Assembly (NCBI GenBank): GCA_017979445.1
Contig: CM030715.1
Coordinates: 29,981,090 to 30,045,089 of the forward strand
DNA length: 64,000 nt
Source of the DNA: Akebia trifoliata
Lineage: Eukaryota > Streptophyta > Magnoliopsida > Ranunculales > Lardizabalaceae
Direction of reading: 5' to 3'
Below, piece by piece: positions 46,366 to 58,830 of the stretch. Below the pieces are notes generated by a model that had not been told where the DNA came from, did no database searches, and worked only from the letters and a program-made list of their open reading frames with translations. The position numbers and the translations under genes were made by a program. How positions within the stretch are numbered: the first letter of the stretch is position 1; every line of letters starts with the position of its first letter.

Positions 46366-47504
46366 AAAATATACTTACAATTTGTTCAATTGAAGATGGG
46401 TCAGGATCCTAAAATCATGATCTTAACTGTTTAAACACAAAATTCAATGATTGAGATTTATTCTCGAGATAAATATCTTTGAGATTTATATTATCAATAA
46501 ATTGTCGAAAGAGAATAAAAAAATCATCATTTTTATTAAATCATGAAGAACATTATATAATTCCTATTTACTTAAAAAAAGAAAAAAAAAGGTGAGAAAA
46601 CTTCAATCCTCTACAATCCAAAAATAAATTGATTCCATATACTCAGTGGTACTTGTTGTCGGATAGAACTGAATCAATTCCAAGTCTCATCAATACAAGA
46701 TATAGAAAATCTGAGATTTTTTTATTCTGATTCCAATTAAAAGTGTCCTCATTGAAAACTCTAGGAGGATAAATATATGTACAATTGCTCTGAAAGTAAC
46801 AAAATATGCTCTAATGGAATCAATCACATGAGCTCGAGAGTAAAAATATAGGATAGAAATGGATAAAAAAATCCTTTTTTTTTTTACTCTCTTGATTTCA
46901 CCTATCTCTGTCTCTTCATATCCTTTTAAAAAGTGGTACCCACAAAGCTTTTATGATGAGAATTAGTTAAATCAATCAGTCAAAGTGTGTCGAATGAGAA
47001 GGTGACCGTTACCAACTTGAATTTCTGTGTTTGAGAGGAGAGGACAGGACATAAGGACTTGGTCTTTTGAGTGCAAATGATTGGAGAGTGGAGGGAACGC
47101 TTGGGCTATGAGATCACCACATAATTAGTGGACACAGAAATTTTGGCCCCAATTATCTATATCTTTAATGGAGGGCGAGGACATATTCTCCGGGCACACC
47201 TATCTCTTTCAATTTTATTTAAAAAAAAAAAAAACTCTTTTAATTTATCAAGCTTGTTCCTAAACAAATCTTACTTTATGAATCAGATTAAAAAAATTCA
47301 AAGAAAAACATTCTAACAAAACAAAAATAATTATCTTTGAGTCTAATCTAAGGTGTAGAAAATGGATCGTCAATGAATTCTCAAATTCAATGATGAATAT
47401 TAATTTTAAATTTTTTTTATTTTAATTTAAAAAAAATTTTATAATAAAAATACACAGTTAGGTCTGTTAAATAAATCTCTCATATTTCTAAAATTGAGCC
47501 TAGA

Positions 47505-47672
47505 TAAGCTTGTCGGGAAGGGTAGGTCAAGTATTTGAAACCCCACAAAGCAATGAATTCCTTGGGATCACCCTCCATGATCTGTTGACCTTCGACTCAA
47601 CCAGTTGCACGTAGGACTTTCAAAAAGGGCGGTGCGTCTCATCCGAAGGGCGGGGATACCCACAATAAGAAA
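47505..47672. mobile_element. Dispersed SINE-like repeat
   Basis: AAGGGTAGGTCAAGTATTTG...CCACAAAGCAATGAA...CAACCAGTTGCACGTAGGA...CCGAAGGGCGGGGATACCCA recurs at 62155-62335 with the same order, so it is a dispersed element; the tail resembles 34880-34910. Confidence 0.6.
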
Positions 47673-47806
47673 AAAAAAAATGTACAAACTTGCAAAATAT
47701 TACTGATTTTTTATTTTTTATAAACACGATCAAAGTCTTCTAAGAGGAACACTTGATGAATGACAATAGTAGAATCTATTAATATAGCCTAATTAATGAT
47801 TTCTAT

Positions 47807-48254
47807 TAGGGGTGCAACTTGGTTCGGCTAGAGGTTAAATTGAAACAAAATCAACATAGGTCAGTTCCACTAAATAAGAACCAGGACAGAACCAAATTCC
47901 ATTGGAACCAAACCAACCCAACCCAAACAGATCTAACGTTGGTTTGGTTCAGTTCTACGGATTGCCAATATTCTATAAATTGTAAAGAATATTTTTTAAT
48001 GAAAAAACAAACATATAATAAATATAAAATTTCATATAATAATCACTAATCTATCCATAAAAAGTCATTAGTTATCCACAAAAAATACTAATCCATCTCT
48101 TAACTCTTAAAATAATTCATAATAATAATTATTTACATATATATTTATTTATTTATTGCATAACCCGGAATCGAACTGCAACTTTTTCCAAACCACACCA
48201 AAACTATCGGTTTGGTTCAGTTCTCGGTTTGAACCGGACCAAGTTGCACCCCTA
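47807..48254. mobile_element. hAT-like non-autonomous element, 8-bp TSD
   Basis: Inverted ends TAGGGGTGCAACTTGGTTCGG and CCGGACCAAGTTGCACCCCTA; flanks ATTTCTAT (47799-47806) and ATTTCTAA (48255-48262) match 7 of 8. The YAGGGGTG terminus and 8-bp TSD are typical of hAT. The interior is rich in GGTTTGGTTCAGTTC motifs. No transposase. Confidence 0.88.
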
Positions 48255-48439
48255 ATTTCTAACCATTGAATTTGAGGTTTTTTACATCATGCGCTTAAAA
48301 CCAACTGACTGGCCTAGTTAAAGTTTGTGATTAAGAAAATGACAACATCAAATGGCTTAAACTCGCAAAGAAGGATAGCATTTAGTTTATTGGTCCATCA
48401 AATCAAAGAAAAAGAAAAAAAAATGGATCCAAGAGCTCA

Positions 48440-48575
48440 GAACATTGTGCATACTATTAAGGTCCATGGGCCTTACTCAACCTTACAAAACCGACGTGTA
48501 AGTTGAGGGTTGCCATCACCTCAAATACCGCACAAATCGAGCACTCAGGACCGATGTGGGACTATTTGTTCTAAC
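48440..48575. repeat. Dispersed repeat ending CCGATGTGGGACTATTTG
   Basis: AGGTCCATGGGCCTTACTCAACC...GTTGAGGGTTGCC...CACTCAGGACCGATGTGGGAC resembles a sequence I recall as common in plant repeats (often at retrotransposon ends). Only one copy is in this window. Confidence 0.35.
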
Positions 48576-48914
48576 ACATACCTCCATAAGAAAAAAATAT
48601 ATTAACAAACAAGAAATAACAAAAAAAAAAAAAAGTGTATAAATAACCCCAATCAAACAAATAATGTACATTTAGTTTGTGGATTTTGCAGATTTATTAG
48701 TGTTTGACAAGGCCGTTCATTGGCACGATGGGTACCAAACCCAAACCTTCACAATTTCGGCCCAAACTCATTATCATCAAAGCCTCATCACAAAGATATA
48801 CTCTACTCAATTCTATCAAGAATTATGTCATCTTCGGTTATTGAAAGTATGTTCATGTCCTCTTTCATTATTAAATACATGTTCTTTTGGGTCTTCTTCT
48901 CGCTCTATAGAAGC

Positions 48915-49878
48915 TAGGGCTGCAACCAGGGTGGGCTGGCCCGAACATAACCCGGTTGATGGGCGAGCTTGGGCCAAGTTATGTAGAAGATTAGTTCAGC
49001 CTAGGTTAGAATATCTCAACCTGACCTCAATTTGGATTGAGGATTTAGACAACCCAACTCAATCTAAACCTGATGCTATATACAAATACACACACACACA
49101 CAAAATTACATTAGTTATACATTTTTATTAATTTAAAAAAATATTTTTTTAGGATAATTACACTTTGATCGCGTGTGGTTTGGCATAATTCCATGTTGAC
49201 CACCTAGTGTTTAGACAATTACACTTATCTCCTCCATGTCATCTAATGTGTTCACTTGCCCCATTTCCATCTACTTGCAGTCATCCAAACAGTTAAAAAA
49301 TATTTTTTTATAAAGACAATTTTACCCTTTTTAAAATGCAATTCATTTTTATAAACAAAATATACATGTCAAAAAATGAGTTTACTTGTGAATGCATTGA
49401 CGAGGACATTTTTATAGTTTTAAAATTTAATTTTTTTTCTTGTACAAAAAAGGCTAAAATGAGAGGGTAAAATTGTAAAATAACATCTGAACTTCAACAC
49501 GGTGTGTGAAAGGAGAGGTAAGCGCAATTGTCAAAATGTTAGGGGGTCAACATGGAAATATACCAAACCAAAGGGGTCAAAGTGTAATTTTCCCTATTTT
49601 TTTTTAAATTATTTCTTCCTACATATATTAAGGGAAGCAAATAAATCTTATATGTTAAAAAAGAAATACATCATCAAAATGAAATTAGGTTGTTCAACGA
49701 GCCCAGCCTACCTAAAATTACCTAACTCAGGCTAATCCGAGCTCAACCCGATTTTAGAAAATCAAGCTCGGATCAGTGAGCTCAGGCCCAATGGTCAGGT
49801 TGAGTTGAGCTAGGGCTGAGGATTCTGCTACTTGGGCTGAACCTGGGTTTGCCCTCCAACCCACCCATTTCAGCCCTG
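48915..49878. mobile_element. hAT-like non-autonomous element carrying a nested MITE
   Basis: Ends TAGGGCTGCAACCAGGGTGG and CCACCCATTTCAGCCCTG are inverted; flanks ATAGAAGC and CTACAAGC match 6 of 8. Subterminal GGGCTGGCCCG/AACCCGG-type motifs are on both sides. A second element is inserted at 49151-49595. Confidence 0.72.
49151..49595. mobile_element. MITE with TTACACTTTGA ends, nested in a hAT-like element
   Basis: Ends AGGATAATTACACTTTGATC and GTCAAAGTGTAATTTTCCCT plus CCAAACC/GGTTTGG are inverted. The flanks are T runs, so the TSD is ambiguous. Similar GTGTAATTT-CCC families in plants are usually Mutator-like. Confidence 0.7.
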
Positions 49879-52289
49879 CTACAAGCCTCATCTTGTATAT
49901 TATTTGAAAGTTTTCAAAATGAAAGACGAGGCCCATTGCAACTTTTCGGATTAAGTATTGTTGATATTTTTAAATTATAAAAGTACTCTTAAATTTGAAA
50001 TAATTTATCAATAATAATACAAACTAAAACAAAATTGTTTTTATCTTTTAACATTTCTCTCAACAAGTAACAAAATATGCATCGATGCTTCTTAGGAAGG
50101 TACCACACCAGTGTTTAGAAGTAGAGAAAACTTATGCTGGAAATGGAGAGTTGATGATCTCGAGGTGTTGGGTTCATAGAAGAAGACTTCTCTACAGTAA
50201 ATAATATAAATTGAACCTTAGATCCAAACGTAATTGAAAATAAAATCTTCATTTCTCCAATCCGAAAAGTTGGAAAGGATGCAACCTGGGAATTCCTACG
50301 TAACTAGGAAAAACAAAATTGGGTTGGACTAACCCGAGCCCAATGGCTCCATTCCTTATCTTGGGCAATGTTTGGGCTTTTAGAATTTGAATCGGTCTTA
50401 TCCAGGTTTGTTCAAATTCTAATTATAGCCCAAACATTGGCTGATTCAAATTAGCTCGACTTGCTTATATATATGTACACCCACCAAGGTGAAGAATGGA
50501 TAAGCGAATCGAGCTAACAAAAAATGAAAACAAATTATATATTTACACCTACCATATGAGCCGGGTTTGTTCTAAGGTGGCAAACCACAAACCTGAGTTC
50601 GAACCGAGGGAATCAAGGAACCAAATAACAGAGGGTTATACCATCAAAGAAAGATATCTGAGTTGACTCGGTTCATTCGACTTTCAAGTTGACTTCCTAT
50701 ACAAACTGGAAAAAAGACATACTTGGTCAAGATATACATTTTTTAAACATAAATTGGTAAATAAATATATATTAGATTTTAAATATTAAAATAATTTTAC
50801 ATATAGATAACATGTATATATATTAAATTTTTTAGATATAAGCCGGAGATGATAATGATGAATATGCATTTTAAAATTGTCTAGCCCAAGTCAACTCGTA
50901 AGTCATAAAGTTGACTCAACTCAATGGACAGTGGAGTCAGGGTTTTGGAGTATTAAAACATTGCACCAACAACCATAATATCATGGTCAATCACTTACAC
51001 TAGAAAGTGGGCATGTGCAATGTAAGTGGTCTAAGTATCTTAACTAGAGTTAACTGAACTAAACTAGAGACAGCAACACTAACTCTCACCAGTGTTGAGA
51101 TCTCACTTTCAAGCTTTTCTACTAATTTTAGATCTAATCTTTCTTGCAAAATAAGTCATATTATCTCATTTAATTTTGATTAGATAGATTAGCTTAATGG
51201 GAACTTTTTTTTTTAAATTTCAAATGTTGAAACAAATATCTCATTAACACTAGTAGGGCATCTTGTTTTCTAAGTAATTTAGTGTGGGACTACTTCACCA
51301 GCTATTTCTTCTACTTTTTGCTCATCAAAGTAAAGCAAGCTTGTATGTTTGTTTTACACCATTGATGGCTGCTTTTGCACTTAAATTGTGATGGTTTTTA
51401 TAAGTTTTAAACATAATTTTAAAACACGTCGAGTTGAATGGAAACTCGGCTAACTTGATTGGGTTTTCAAGGTTAGTTAGTTATATATATATATATAAAA
51501 TATTTTTGTGGAAAAAAAAATATTTATAAACTTAATATGTTTTTATTGTACTTGTCCAAGCCGACTCTCGAGTTGACTACTAATGATCCCAACAAGAATA
51601 GAGAGAACTTAATGATAAATTAATGATCAACTTGAGAATCGTTCACCATTCATTATAATATTGGGATTTGCTAATGGAATCTAATTACGAGAGATAATGC
51701 TGAAAGAATGGTTTACATAAGTTGTTAGGTTTGGTTAAATTTATCATTAAAGAATTGCAAGATTTTACAACCAAAAAAAAAAAAAAGGCAAAAGGGGCTG
51801 AATATGAAAGTTTAATAAGTGAGACTGAAATAGGATTATTAAGACATTAACCAAAATAAAAATTTAGAATCACTCAAAAGATGGCAGATAGCTCTCTTTA
51901 AGCAAAGCATCAAGGCATGTGGTATGCATGGGGGCTCACAATTGTCAGGTCTCATCTAAGGGATCTTCTAGGTCAAAAGTCAATTACTTTGTTTTCAATA
52001 AAAGTGCTTCTATGGAATCACCTATAAGAATCACAATTGCGATTTCTATCGGTTGGGAACAATCTTTAGGGATCGACTATTTTTTCAAGTCTTAGAAGTG
52101 TTTTATAAGTTACGATGTATTGGTTGAAAAACAACTTTCGTAGATGATTTGGTCATTACATTGAAATTTTTGGATATCTTTTTTAATTAATTTAAATCTC
52201 AAAAATATTTTTCGGGAGTATTCAGTCATTGAACGAAAAATGGAGTTACATTTTCATAAAACTTGCAATTTGTATTCTGTTCGCCTGTA

Positions 52290-52472
52290 AAAAAAACCCT
52301 ATAGATTTGAGATCTCAAAGTTTATAGAGGCGTTTTCTCCAACCGCCTGTAAAGAAAACCCTAATCGTTTGAAATCATATTATTATACAAGAATGACTGA
52401 GATTAGTTTATAGGCGGTTCTAAGAAAGACGTCACTGTACTTGTGCTTCTAAATCTCGTCTTTTTTGTAGTG
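52290..52472 (-). mobile_element. Possible CACTA (En/Spm) element end
   Basis: The minus strand from 52472 begins CACTACAAAAAAGACGAG, the usual CACTA terminus, followed by repeated subterminal ACCGCCTATAAA/AACCGCCTGTAAAG motifs. No matching opposite end was found, so it may be truncated. Confidence 0.45.
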
Positions 52473-54285
52473 CCTTTTGTTAAAATCTAGAAAAAAAAAA
52501 ACAATATTTTGAGATATAGTGATAATTTTACGGGTGAAAAATATAAAATCTATCCCTCAAATTAAATGTTAATAATAATCTAATTTTTATTATCTAATTA
52601 TTTATGTTTGGACTCTCAATTCCCAACCTAGACATGATAAAGATGAAGGAAGAAGAGTATAATAATATCATGATGATAAGGTACTTTTTATGGTTGGTTA
52701 GAGGGAGTGTGATTCAAGGGATAAGATAGTGATTTAAGTCAATAATTAAGTAAGCAATGAAGTCTATAATCAATGAGGTTTAGTTGTAAGTTGTGACTTA
52801 GGTGGGTGTATTAGCTAGCAAGTCTAGTGGAATAAAAAGTTGAGAGAGAGAGAGAATTTAAGTCTTTCTTGTGCTTTAGAAAAAAAGGATCACCAAGTTG
52901 TTAGATCCAACTATGTTCATTCTAATCTCAATAGGTTGGATTGGATTGGTGACACATGTAATTATAACCACACATGACACAAGAAATGTTTGAGTCACCC
53001 ACCACCCACCCTACTACAAGTCCAACCCCTACTTATGTTACTTTAGAATTTTTTTTTCTTTTGTGGAAACACACAACAACACAGTAGGTAATCTCTCACT
53101 AATGTTAAGTCATAGATTTGTCTCTTAACATCTTGTCCATTCAATGAAGATTAAAATCATCTTGAGATTTGTGATGAAAATGTATGTCAAAAAAAATTGG
53201 ATCATTGGAAGGATTAGTTCTTGAAAAAAAAAAAAAAAAGACAAATGATGTAGGAAAAAGTCAACTAAGTTGGCAAGGGTAGAAGAAAAAATTATATTTA
53301 AAAAAGAAAAACATAATAACTTTTGAAGATTCAATAAAATTAATAAATCCAAATTAATTGAAGTTAGGCTTGACAAGGGTGGTCCATGGTTTAAATTATT
53401 CTCTTTGGACGTCGAGATGTCTCGAAAAAGCTATTATAGTCGAAGAGGCAATTGAGCAAGATAGCCAATGTGAGTCGTTCATCACATTGACTTGTTCAAA
53501 TTTTGAATTTAAAATATCGGTTGAGTCAATTGAGTTTTGTGTTTTTCCATATAAAATAACTTATTTTTTTAATGATTTAAATATTTATTTTCTATATAAA
53601 AATAAGATTTTGTAATTGAGTAAAATTATAATTATTTAAATATATATGTTAATAAAAATTTCAAACCGATTTAACAAAATTTTAAAACCATGACATGAAC
53701 GTCTCTTAAAAATATTCTGATCCTCCCGAAAATTTCTCAAGAAAACTTGGTATTTATTAGAAAAAGAAATCGTAAGTGAAGTTATTCTCAAGTATCAGTC
53801 TAGTATTGGAACATATGTCAAATTGAAGTAATACATGTAGAATACAAGAAATGAGAGGTACATGGGTATGCCTAAGTTCTTTAAATCTAGATATTGTAAA
53901 GAGATCGATCCAAGAATAATAAAGAAAGAAAATAATCAAGATGCAATTACACATAAATAAAAAACACATAGATTTTTACGTAATTCCGTCAAGATTGAGA
54001 TACGTACACATCAATTGGTGTCATGGCCCCATTGCATAAAAATAATTGTCGATTTTAAATGTCCCCCCGAACACATCCCAAAATGTAATATACATTATAA
54101 AGAAAACAAATATACATAATTTATATATTTTCAACACATAATAATTTATTAAATCAGATGGAATCCAAATTCTTCTTCTGAACAGATCGGATTTTGGTAT
54201 GATCTGAACATTTGCCGACAAAGAGCAACATTTTTGGCCCAACCAACCAACCCTATAAAAGAATATTTTGGTGACCTACTTAAAA

Positions 54286-54466
54286 AGAGTCGTGATTATT
54301 TTATTAAATTTTTTTTCGCTCGGTCTGTATGTATGTGGCAAGGGCACAAAATCATATATCTTTTTCTTTGGGATACACAAAAAAAAACGATCAACAATTT
54401 TGTGTCCTTGCCACGTCAACCGAGTATAGACTGAGTGAAAATTTTTGAGTCAAAAAATCATTAACG
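54286..54466. mobile_element. Hairpin element, GGCAAGGGCAC arm type
   Basis: Left GAGTCGTGATTATTTTATT...CGGTCTGTATGTATGTGGCAAGGGCACA pairs in part with TGTGTCCTTGCCACGTCAACCGAGTATAGAC...GAGTCAAAAAATCATTAAC. Core TTTTCTTTGGGATACACAAA. Confidence 0.65.
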
Positions 54467-55112
54467 ATGTAAAAATAGTCAACTTGATTGTTATTAGATT
54501 TGATAGTTTTTCATGATAGATGCTTAGTTTTTGTTAATTTATATATCACTGATCAAATTTAGTAGAACCAATTAAGTGTGACACAAGGCATTTTTCTAGT
54601 GACACGTGGCTGTCTCATGTTGGACCACATCTAATAAATAGATGGTTAGAGGTATCTTCAAGCTAGGGCCCACTGATTTTCCAGCATGAGTCTCAATCTC
54701 CAGGTTTTCCATCCGATTGATTGATCTTGTAGAGTCAATTGAGTGATTCGTGTGGGCCCAACTAATCTGCTGACTCAGCCTGGCAGCACGTGCCAAATTA
54801 CACATGCGAGCGTCGCAAAAGGCGGAGCACAATAATAACATGAGAATGAGATTCATAAATTAAATACTGTTGACTCGTTCGGACGAGAGACGTACGCAAG
54901 AGACAAAAAATAGAATGAGATGTTGCCACGTGGCAAATGAGTTGGTCCTGTCAAAAGCAAGAGGTTCGGACAGGAGAGATATAAGTGGTCCAAATCCAAA
55001 CAAACACACTTTACTAAATATGGACTTAAACATTCGACACAGTAACTTTTGCTGCGGTTACCAATGAAAGCTGACCGGCTCATAATTATGAGTTTTTTTA
55101 TCCTTAAAATTA

Positions 55113-55221
55113 GAGAGCTTCTATTGCCACACCAAGCTTTACTAAGGCAACACCAATTCTTATGTAAATTGCATATAGTTGGTGTGCGTTAGTAAAAATT
55201 GGTGTGGCAATAGTAATTTTT
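55113..55221. mobile_element. Short MITE, GAGAGCTTCTATTGCC family
   Basis: Inverted ends GAGAGCTTCTATTGCCACACC and GGTGTGGCAATAGTAATTTTT; interior has a second ACACCAATT/AATTGGTGT pair. TSD not clear. Confidence 0.65.
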
Positions 55222-55529
55222 ATTTTAAATATACACTTTTTTGGGAGTTTGGGTTGGATTGAATCGGGTCAATCCAAAACTACACAGGCAGAATTGGATC
55301 ACAACATTTGGACCTAATTATCAGACATTATAGATCTAATTGAACTTGTTGGAAGCAGTTTAACTTGGAGAAACGAGATCAAGAGAGGAAAGCATTCATT
55401 TGCACCATTCAAACCCAATTCAACAAGATCTTTTTCAAATTGTTATAAAAATTCCTAAATCCCCAATCAAGACTCTAAGTTCTCAAATCATATTTCGAGT
55501 ATTTGACTAATTCAGTGACATAATTATTA

Positions 55530-55925
55530 GGGTTCTTAATGGATTAAATTACACTAGAAAGTCGATCTATTTCGATAAATTTAGATCTGAATCGAAGATT
55601 TGGGTTCTAATAATGATCCAATTTGATTACCTTTTAGATTAGTTTTAAATCAACCTTGTTTTGATCAAGATAAAATGTGAGAAATTACCTCAAAATTATA
55701 GTATATTTTGTCTAAATGTATGAATTTTATTTATATTTTCTTATATGAAATCAGATTGGATCCACCCAAGTCTAACGCAATTGTTAACTGATCGGATTTG
55801 GATCCTAAAATTGAGATCCAATAAAAAGACTTAATTCGACAAGGATCCGATCCTATCTTCATCGGATCGGACTCAAATCATCCATCCCATCCAAACTCAA
55901 TCCATACTCCACTAGACATACTAAT
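55530..55925. repeat. GATCCGAT-rich dispersed repeat (third copy)
   Basis: Aligns by order of motifs with 32445-32762 (ATTTGGGTTCTAATAATGATCC, AAAATGTGAGAAAT, TTTGGATCCTAAAATTGAG). Confidence 0.55.
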
Positions 55926-56821
55926 TCTGAATTTGACCAATGCCCAATTTCATTATTTAATAATTTTTATTTTTTTTTAGAGATTTATTGGGCAGACCTA
56001 TATGTTGCAATTTTATTAAAAAAACTCCCTTACCTTATCAAGTTCCTTACTTGAACAATCCTTACTTTAACAATCAAACTAGCATAACTAACTTAGCAAG
56101 ATATCAAATCTTACAAAGGGTTGTTGGGCCCACATGAATTATCAAATTAGCATCCCAACACCACAGTCTTCTAGATTTTATGAAAAAATTCAGATTAAAA
56201 AGAAAAAAAAAAATATTTTTGAACTTGATCGTATGTGTTGATAATGGATGACTAGTAAACGCCCAAATTTAAAATTAAAATAAAATGGTGAAAATTAATT
56301 TTTTTTTTTTTTTTGAACTTTATAAGGTAAGGTCTCTTGGGAGTTGTGAGAACTTGAAGGGGGTTTTTGTAATAAAAAAGCAACAGTTAGGTCTGCCAGG
56401 TAAATCTCTCTAACTTAATGAATTTGTGGAAAAGCAGAGGGACCAACCGACAAAGAAGGGGAAGCTAGGTAGTTTTCTTGGCTTGGAATTGAAGGGATAT
56501 GAATAGGTGGGCAGTTAGGAGTAGAGAACCACTCCTCTTCACTCATCAGGAACAATGGACCAATGGTTGGACGGACACACAAACACATACATCACAACCG
56601 TCCATTCCTCACTGATTTCGTTGACTTACGTTGCCCCCACCATCATACCCACAAGAATAAGTCTCAGCCTTCTTACCCTTACATTCCACTTGTCACATAC
56701 TCAACTCTACACTCTCTTCTCTCCATCAACAACTAACCAAAACTTCAACTAAAAACTAGCTACAACTCCTCCCCTCTCTCTTCACCATTCAAACACCTCA
56801 CAATTTCAACTACAAGAACAC

Positions 56822-56843
56822 CCATCTCTCTCTCTCTCTCTCA
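56822..56843 (+). promoter_or_regulatory. Pyrimidine patch in the leader of the zinc-finger gene
   Basis: A (CT)n run 57 bp or more upstream of the ATG at 56900, within a CT/CA-rich segment beginning about 56650. Such Y-patches are common in plant core promoters and leaders. No clear TATA box was found. Confidence 0.45.
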
Positions 56844-56899
56844 ATCTTTATTTGTGGTTCTCTTTGAAATTTAACTAGTAAGGTTTTTTGGGTACATCT

Positions 56900-58339
56900 A
56901 TGGCTACAATTGTGGATGACCAACCCATTTTAAAGCATTTTTGTAGGATTTGCAAGAAGGGATTTGGATGTGGAAGAGCTCTAGGGGGGCATATGAGAGC
57001 CCATGGGATCGGAGAAGACAATGGACACATCGAAGATGGAGATCCCGTGAGTGATTGGGAAGATAAGGTTGGTGGGAATCCGCCTCCGGGTAATAAACGC
57101 ATGTACGCATTGCGGACTAATCCGAATAGACTAAAAAGTTGTCGGGTTTGTGAGAATTGTGGTCAGGAATTTTTGTCGTGGAAATCATTCCTTGAACATG
57201 GGAAATGTAGCTCCTTCGATGTGGAGTCTCTTGTGTCTTCACCGGGATCCGAGGATGAAGATGAGGTGGGGAGGAGGGGGTGTGGGTGGTCTAAAGGGAA
57301 AAGGTCAAAGAGGGCTAAAATGGGTGATTCGAGTTTGAATTGCCCATCGAGCGAGGAGGAAGACCTTGCAAATTGCCTAGTAATGCTCTCAACCGCTCGG
57401 GTTGATCCATTGGTGGCTGAGACAGAGGAGTCTTGTGCGTCGGCTAGCAAGGATGAAGAGCGGCTGAACCCAGTGCGTGTCTTGCCATCAACCCCGAATC
57501 GGATGTTGGGCAATAAATCTAAAGGGGTTCCTAAAGGGATGTTTGAATGCAAGGCTTGCAAGAAGGTTTTCAATTCTCATCAAGCTTTGGGAGGGCATAG
57601 AGCTAGTCACAAGAAGGTCAAGGGGTGTTTCGCCGCCAAGGTTAATGATCTCGACGACACATTAGTGGAAGAAGATGCGATCACCAAAGAAGAATTCTCG
57701 ATCTTTCCTAAATCTAGTGCAACTCTACCCTTGGATCATCCCTCTCAATCCACATTTACTATCCCATCCAAGAGGAAATCAAAGATGCACGAATGCTCTA
57801 TATGTCATCGGATCTTCTCATCAGGGCAAGCCTTAGGTGGACACAAGAGGTGTCATTGGCTCACTACGAATGCAAATGCAAATGCAACCCATACTTCTTC
57901 CATTGCAAAGTTTCATCATTTTCAAGATGAAGGCCAAAACATCCCTCAAAGACCAAAATTCGATAATTCAGATCCTATCGATCTTAACCTCCCTGCACCA
58001 ATCGATGATACTGCTCAAGTTCGACAGGATCACAAGAACACATTAAGCTTTGAAGTCCCTGCTCCCACGGAAATCTATTTTCAACCATGGTTAGGAGGGC
58101 ATTTAAACAATGGCCACGAAAACTTCCAACACCACTATAATAACAAGATTGCCACCGCCACCACCACTATGACAACGACCAACATCAAGCCTTTGATGCC
58201 CAATGTGGAAGATGAAGCAGACTGTAAGGTGAAGCTAGCAAAACTAAGTGATCTAAAGGACATGAACTTGGATGGTGGTTCTTCTCCATGGTTGCAAGTT
58301 GGGATTGGTTCAACTAGTAATGTGGGTACCCAAGTATGA
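56900..58339 (+). CDS. ZAT-type C2H2 zinc-finger protein with EAR motif (ZAT1/4/9-like), single exon
   Basis: Intronless, 479 residues from the ATG at 56900 (MATIVDDQP); the frame is open a little further upstream but without an ATG. Four fingers: C15/C18/H31/H35 (GRALGGHMRAH); a variant C84/C87/H100/C103 with LSWKSFLEHGKC in place of QALGGH; C217/C220/H233/H237 (NSHQALGGHRASH); and C299/C302/H315/H319 (SSGQALGGHKRCH). QALGGH fingers are plant-specific and read short AGT-type DNA sites. Basic patches KGKRSKRAK (132-140) and KRKSK (291-295) may be nuclear signals. EEEDLANCLVML (about 153-164) is an L-box-like motif. DLNL at 361-364 is an EAR motif that recruits TOPLESS-type co-repressors, so the protein probably represses transcription. 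A His/Asn/Thr-rich low-complexity stretch lies at 400-430. It is intact and typical for the ZAT1/ZAT4/ZAT9 group. Confidence 0.96.
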   Translation: MATIVDDQPILKHFCRICKKGFGCGRALGGHMRAHGIGEDNGHIEDGDPVSDWEDKVGGNPPPGNKRMYALRTNPNRLKSCRVCENCGQEFLSWKSFLEHGKCSSFDVESLVSSPGSEDEDEVGRRGCGWSKGKRSKRAKMGDSSLNCPSSEEEDLANCLVMLSTARVDPLVAETEESCASASKDEERLNPVRVLPSTPNRMLGNKSKGVPKGMFECKACKKVFNSHQALGGHRASHKKVKGCFAAKVNDLDDTLVEEDAITKEEFSIFPKSSATLPLDHPSQSTFTIPSKRKSKMHECSICHRIFSSGQALGGHKRCHWLTTNANANATHTSSIAKFHHFQDEGQNIPQRPKFDNSDPIDLNLPAPIDDTAQVRQDHKNTLSFEVPAPTEIYFQPWLGGHLNNGHENFQHHYNNKIATATTTMTTTNIKPLMPNVEDEADCKVKLAKLSDLKDMNLDGGSSPWLQVGIGSTSNVGTQV

Positions 58340-58830
58340 ACCAAATCACAATGTATTTTGTATCAGAAAAATTGTAATTACAGATTCAAGAAAAACCCAA
58401 ATCCATTGATCAATTTTTTTTCTTACTTTATATATTGTAATTCTTTGGTGGGTCATTTATAGAGTCCCATCTATAAGTCCTGATAATATATATTTCAGGC
58501 AATTTTTTAATAAAAATTGGTTTTCCTCATATATGTTTCCATTGGAGCCATAAAAAAAAGAGATGGAAACAGAACAGTTCAGAGCAGTAGTACTCTTTAC
58601 TTTTAGTATCTTTGCCTTGCTAAATTTTTTGTGATCTAGGCCTCTACTTTTGGGTCCCACACCATAAAGAACCACACCCATTAAACTCTAATTGGGAGCA
58701 CTTCCTTAGTTCCTCCTATCCCTAGTTGTTGTGGATTTTTCTGACCTAAAACGATGTTTGAGGCCCTTCATCAAACATAGGGATTGAGATCCAAGGAAAT
58801 AACACATCTTAGAGTTTAGGACTAATTTAT

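Larger units (their letters stand above)
43623..56899. other. Long intergenic region, no gene seen
   Basis: About 13 kb without a recognisable exon on either strand. It holds two hAT-like elements, a nested MITE, SINE copies, a possible CACTA end, one or two hairpin elements and degenerate repeats such as 50640-50950 and 53350-53690 (GTTGACTCGG/TCAATTGAG types). Segment 54600-55080 is less AT-rich, with CACGTG near 54603 and 54927, but no coding exon could be built there. Confidence 0.55.

Noticed and set aside
48679..49131. 150-codon plus-strand frame
   Set aside because: It runs across the left end of a hAT-like element (48915) and into a CA repeat; no family resemblance.
56888..56899. Upstream extension of the zinc-finger frame from a TTG
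   Set aside because: Plant translation starts at ATG; the first in-frame ATG is at 56900 and gives the family-like N-terminus.
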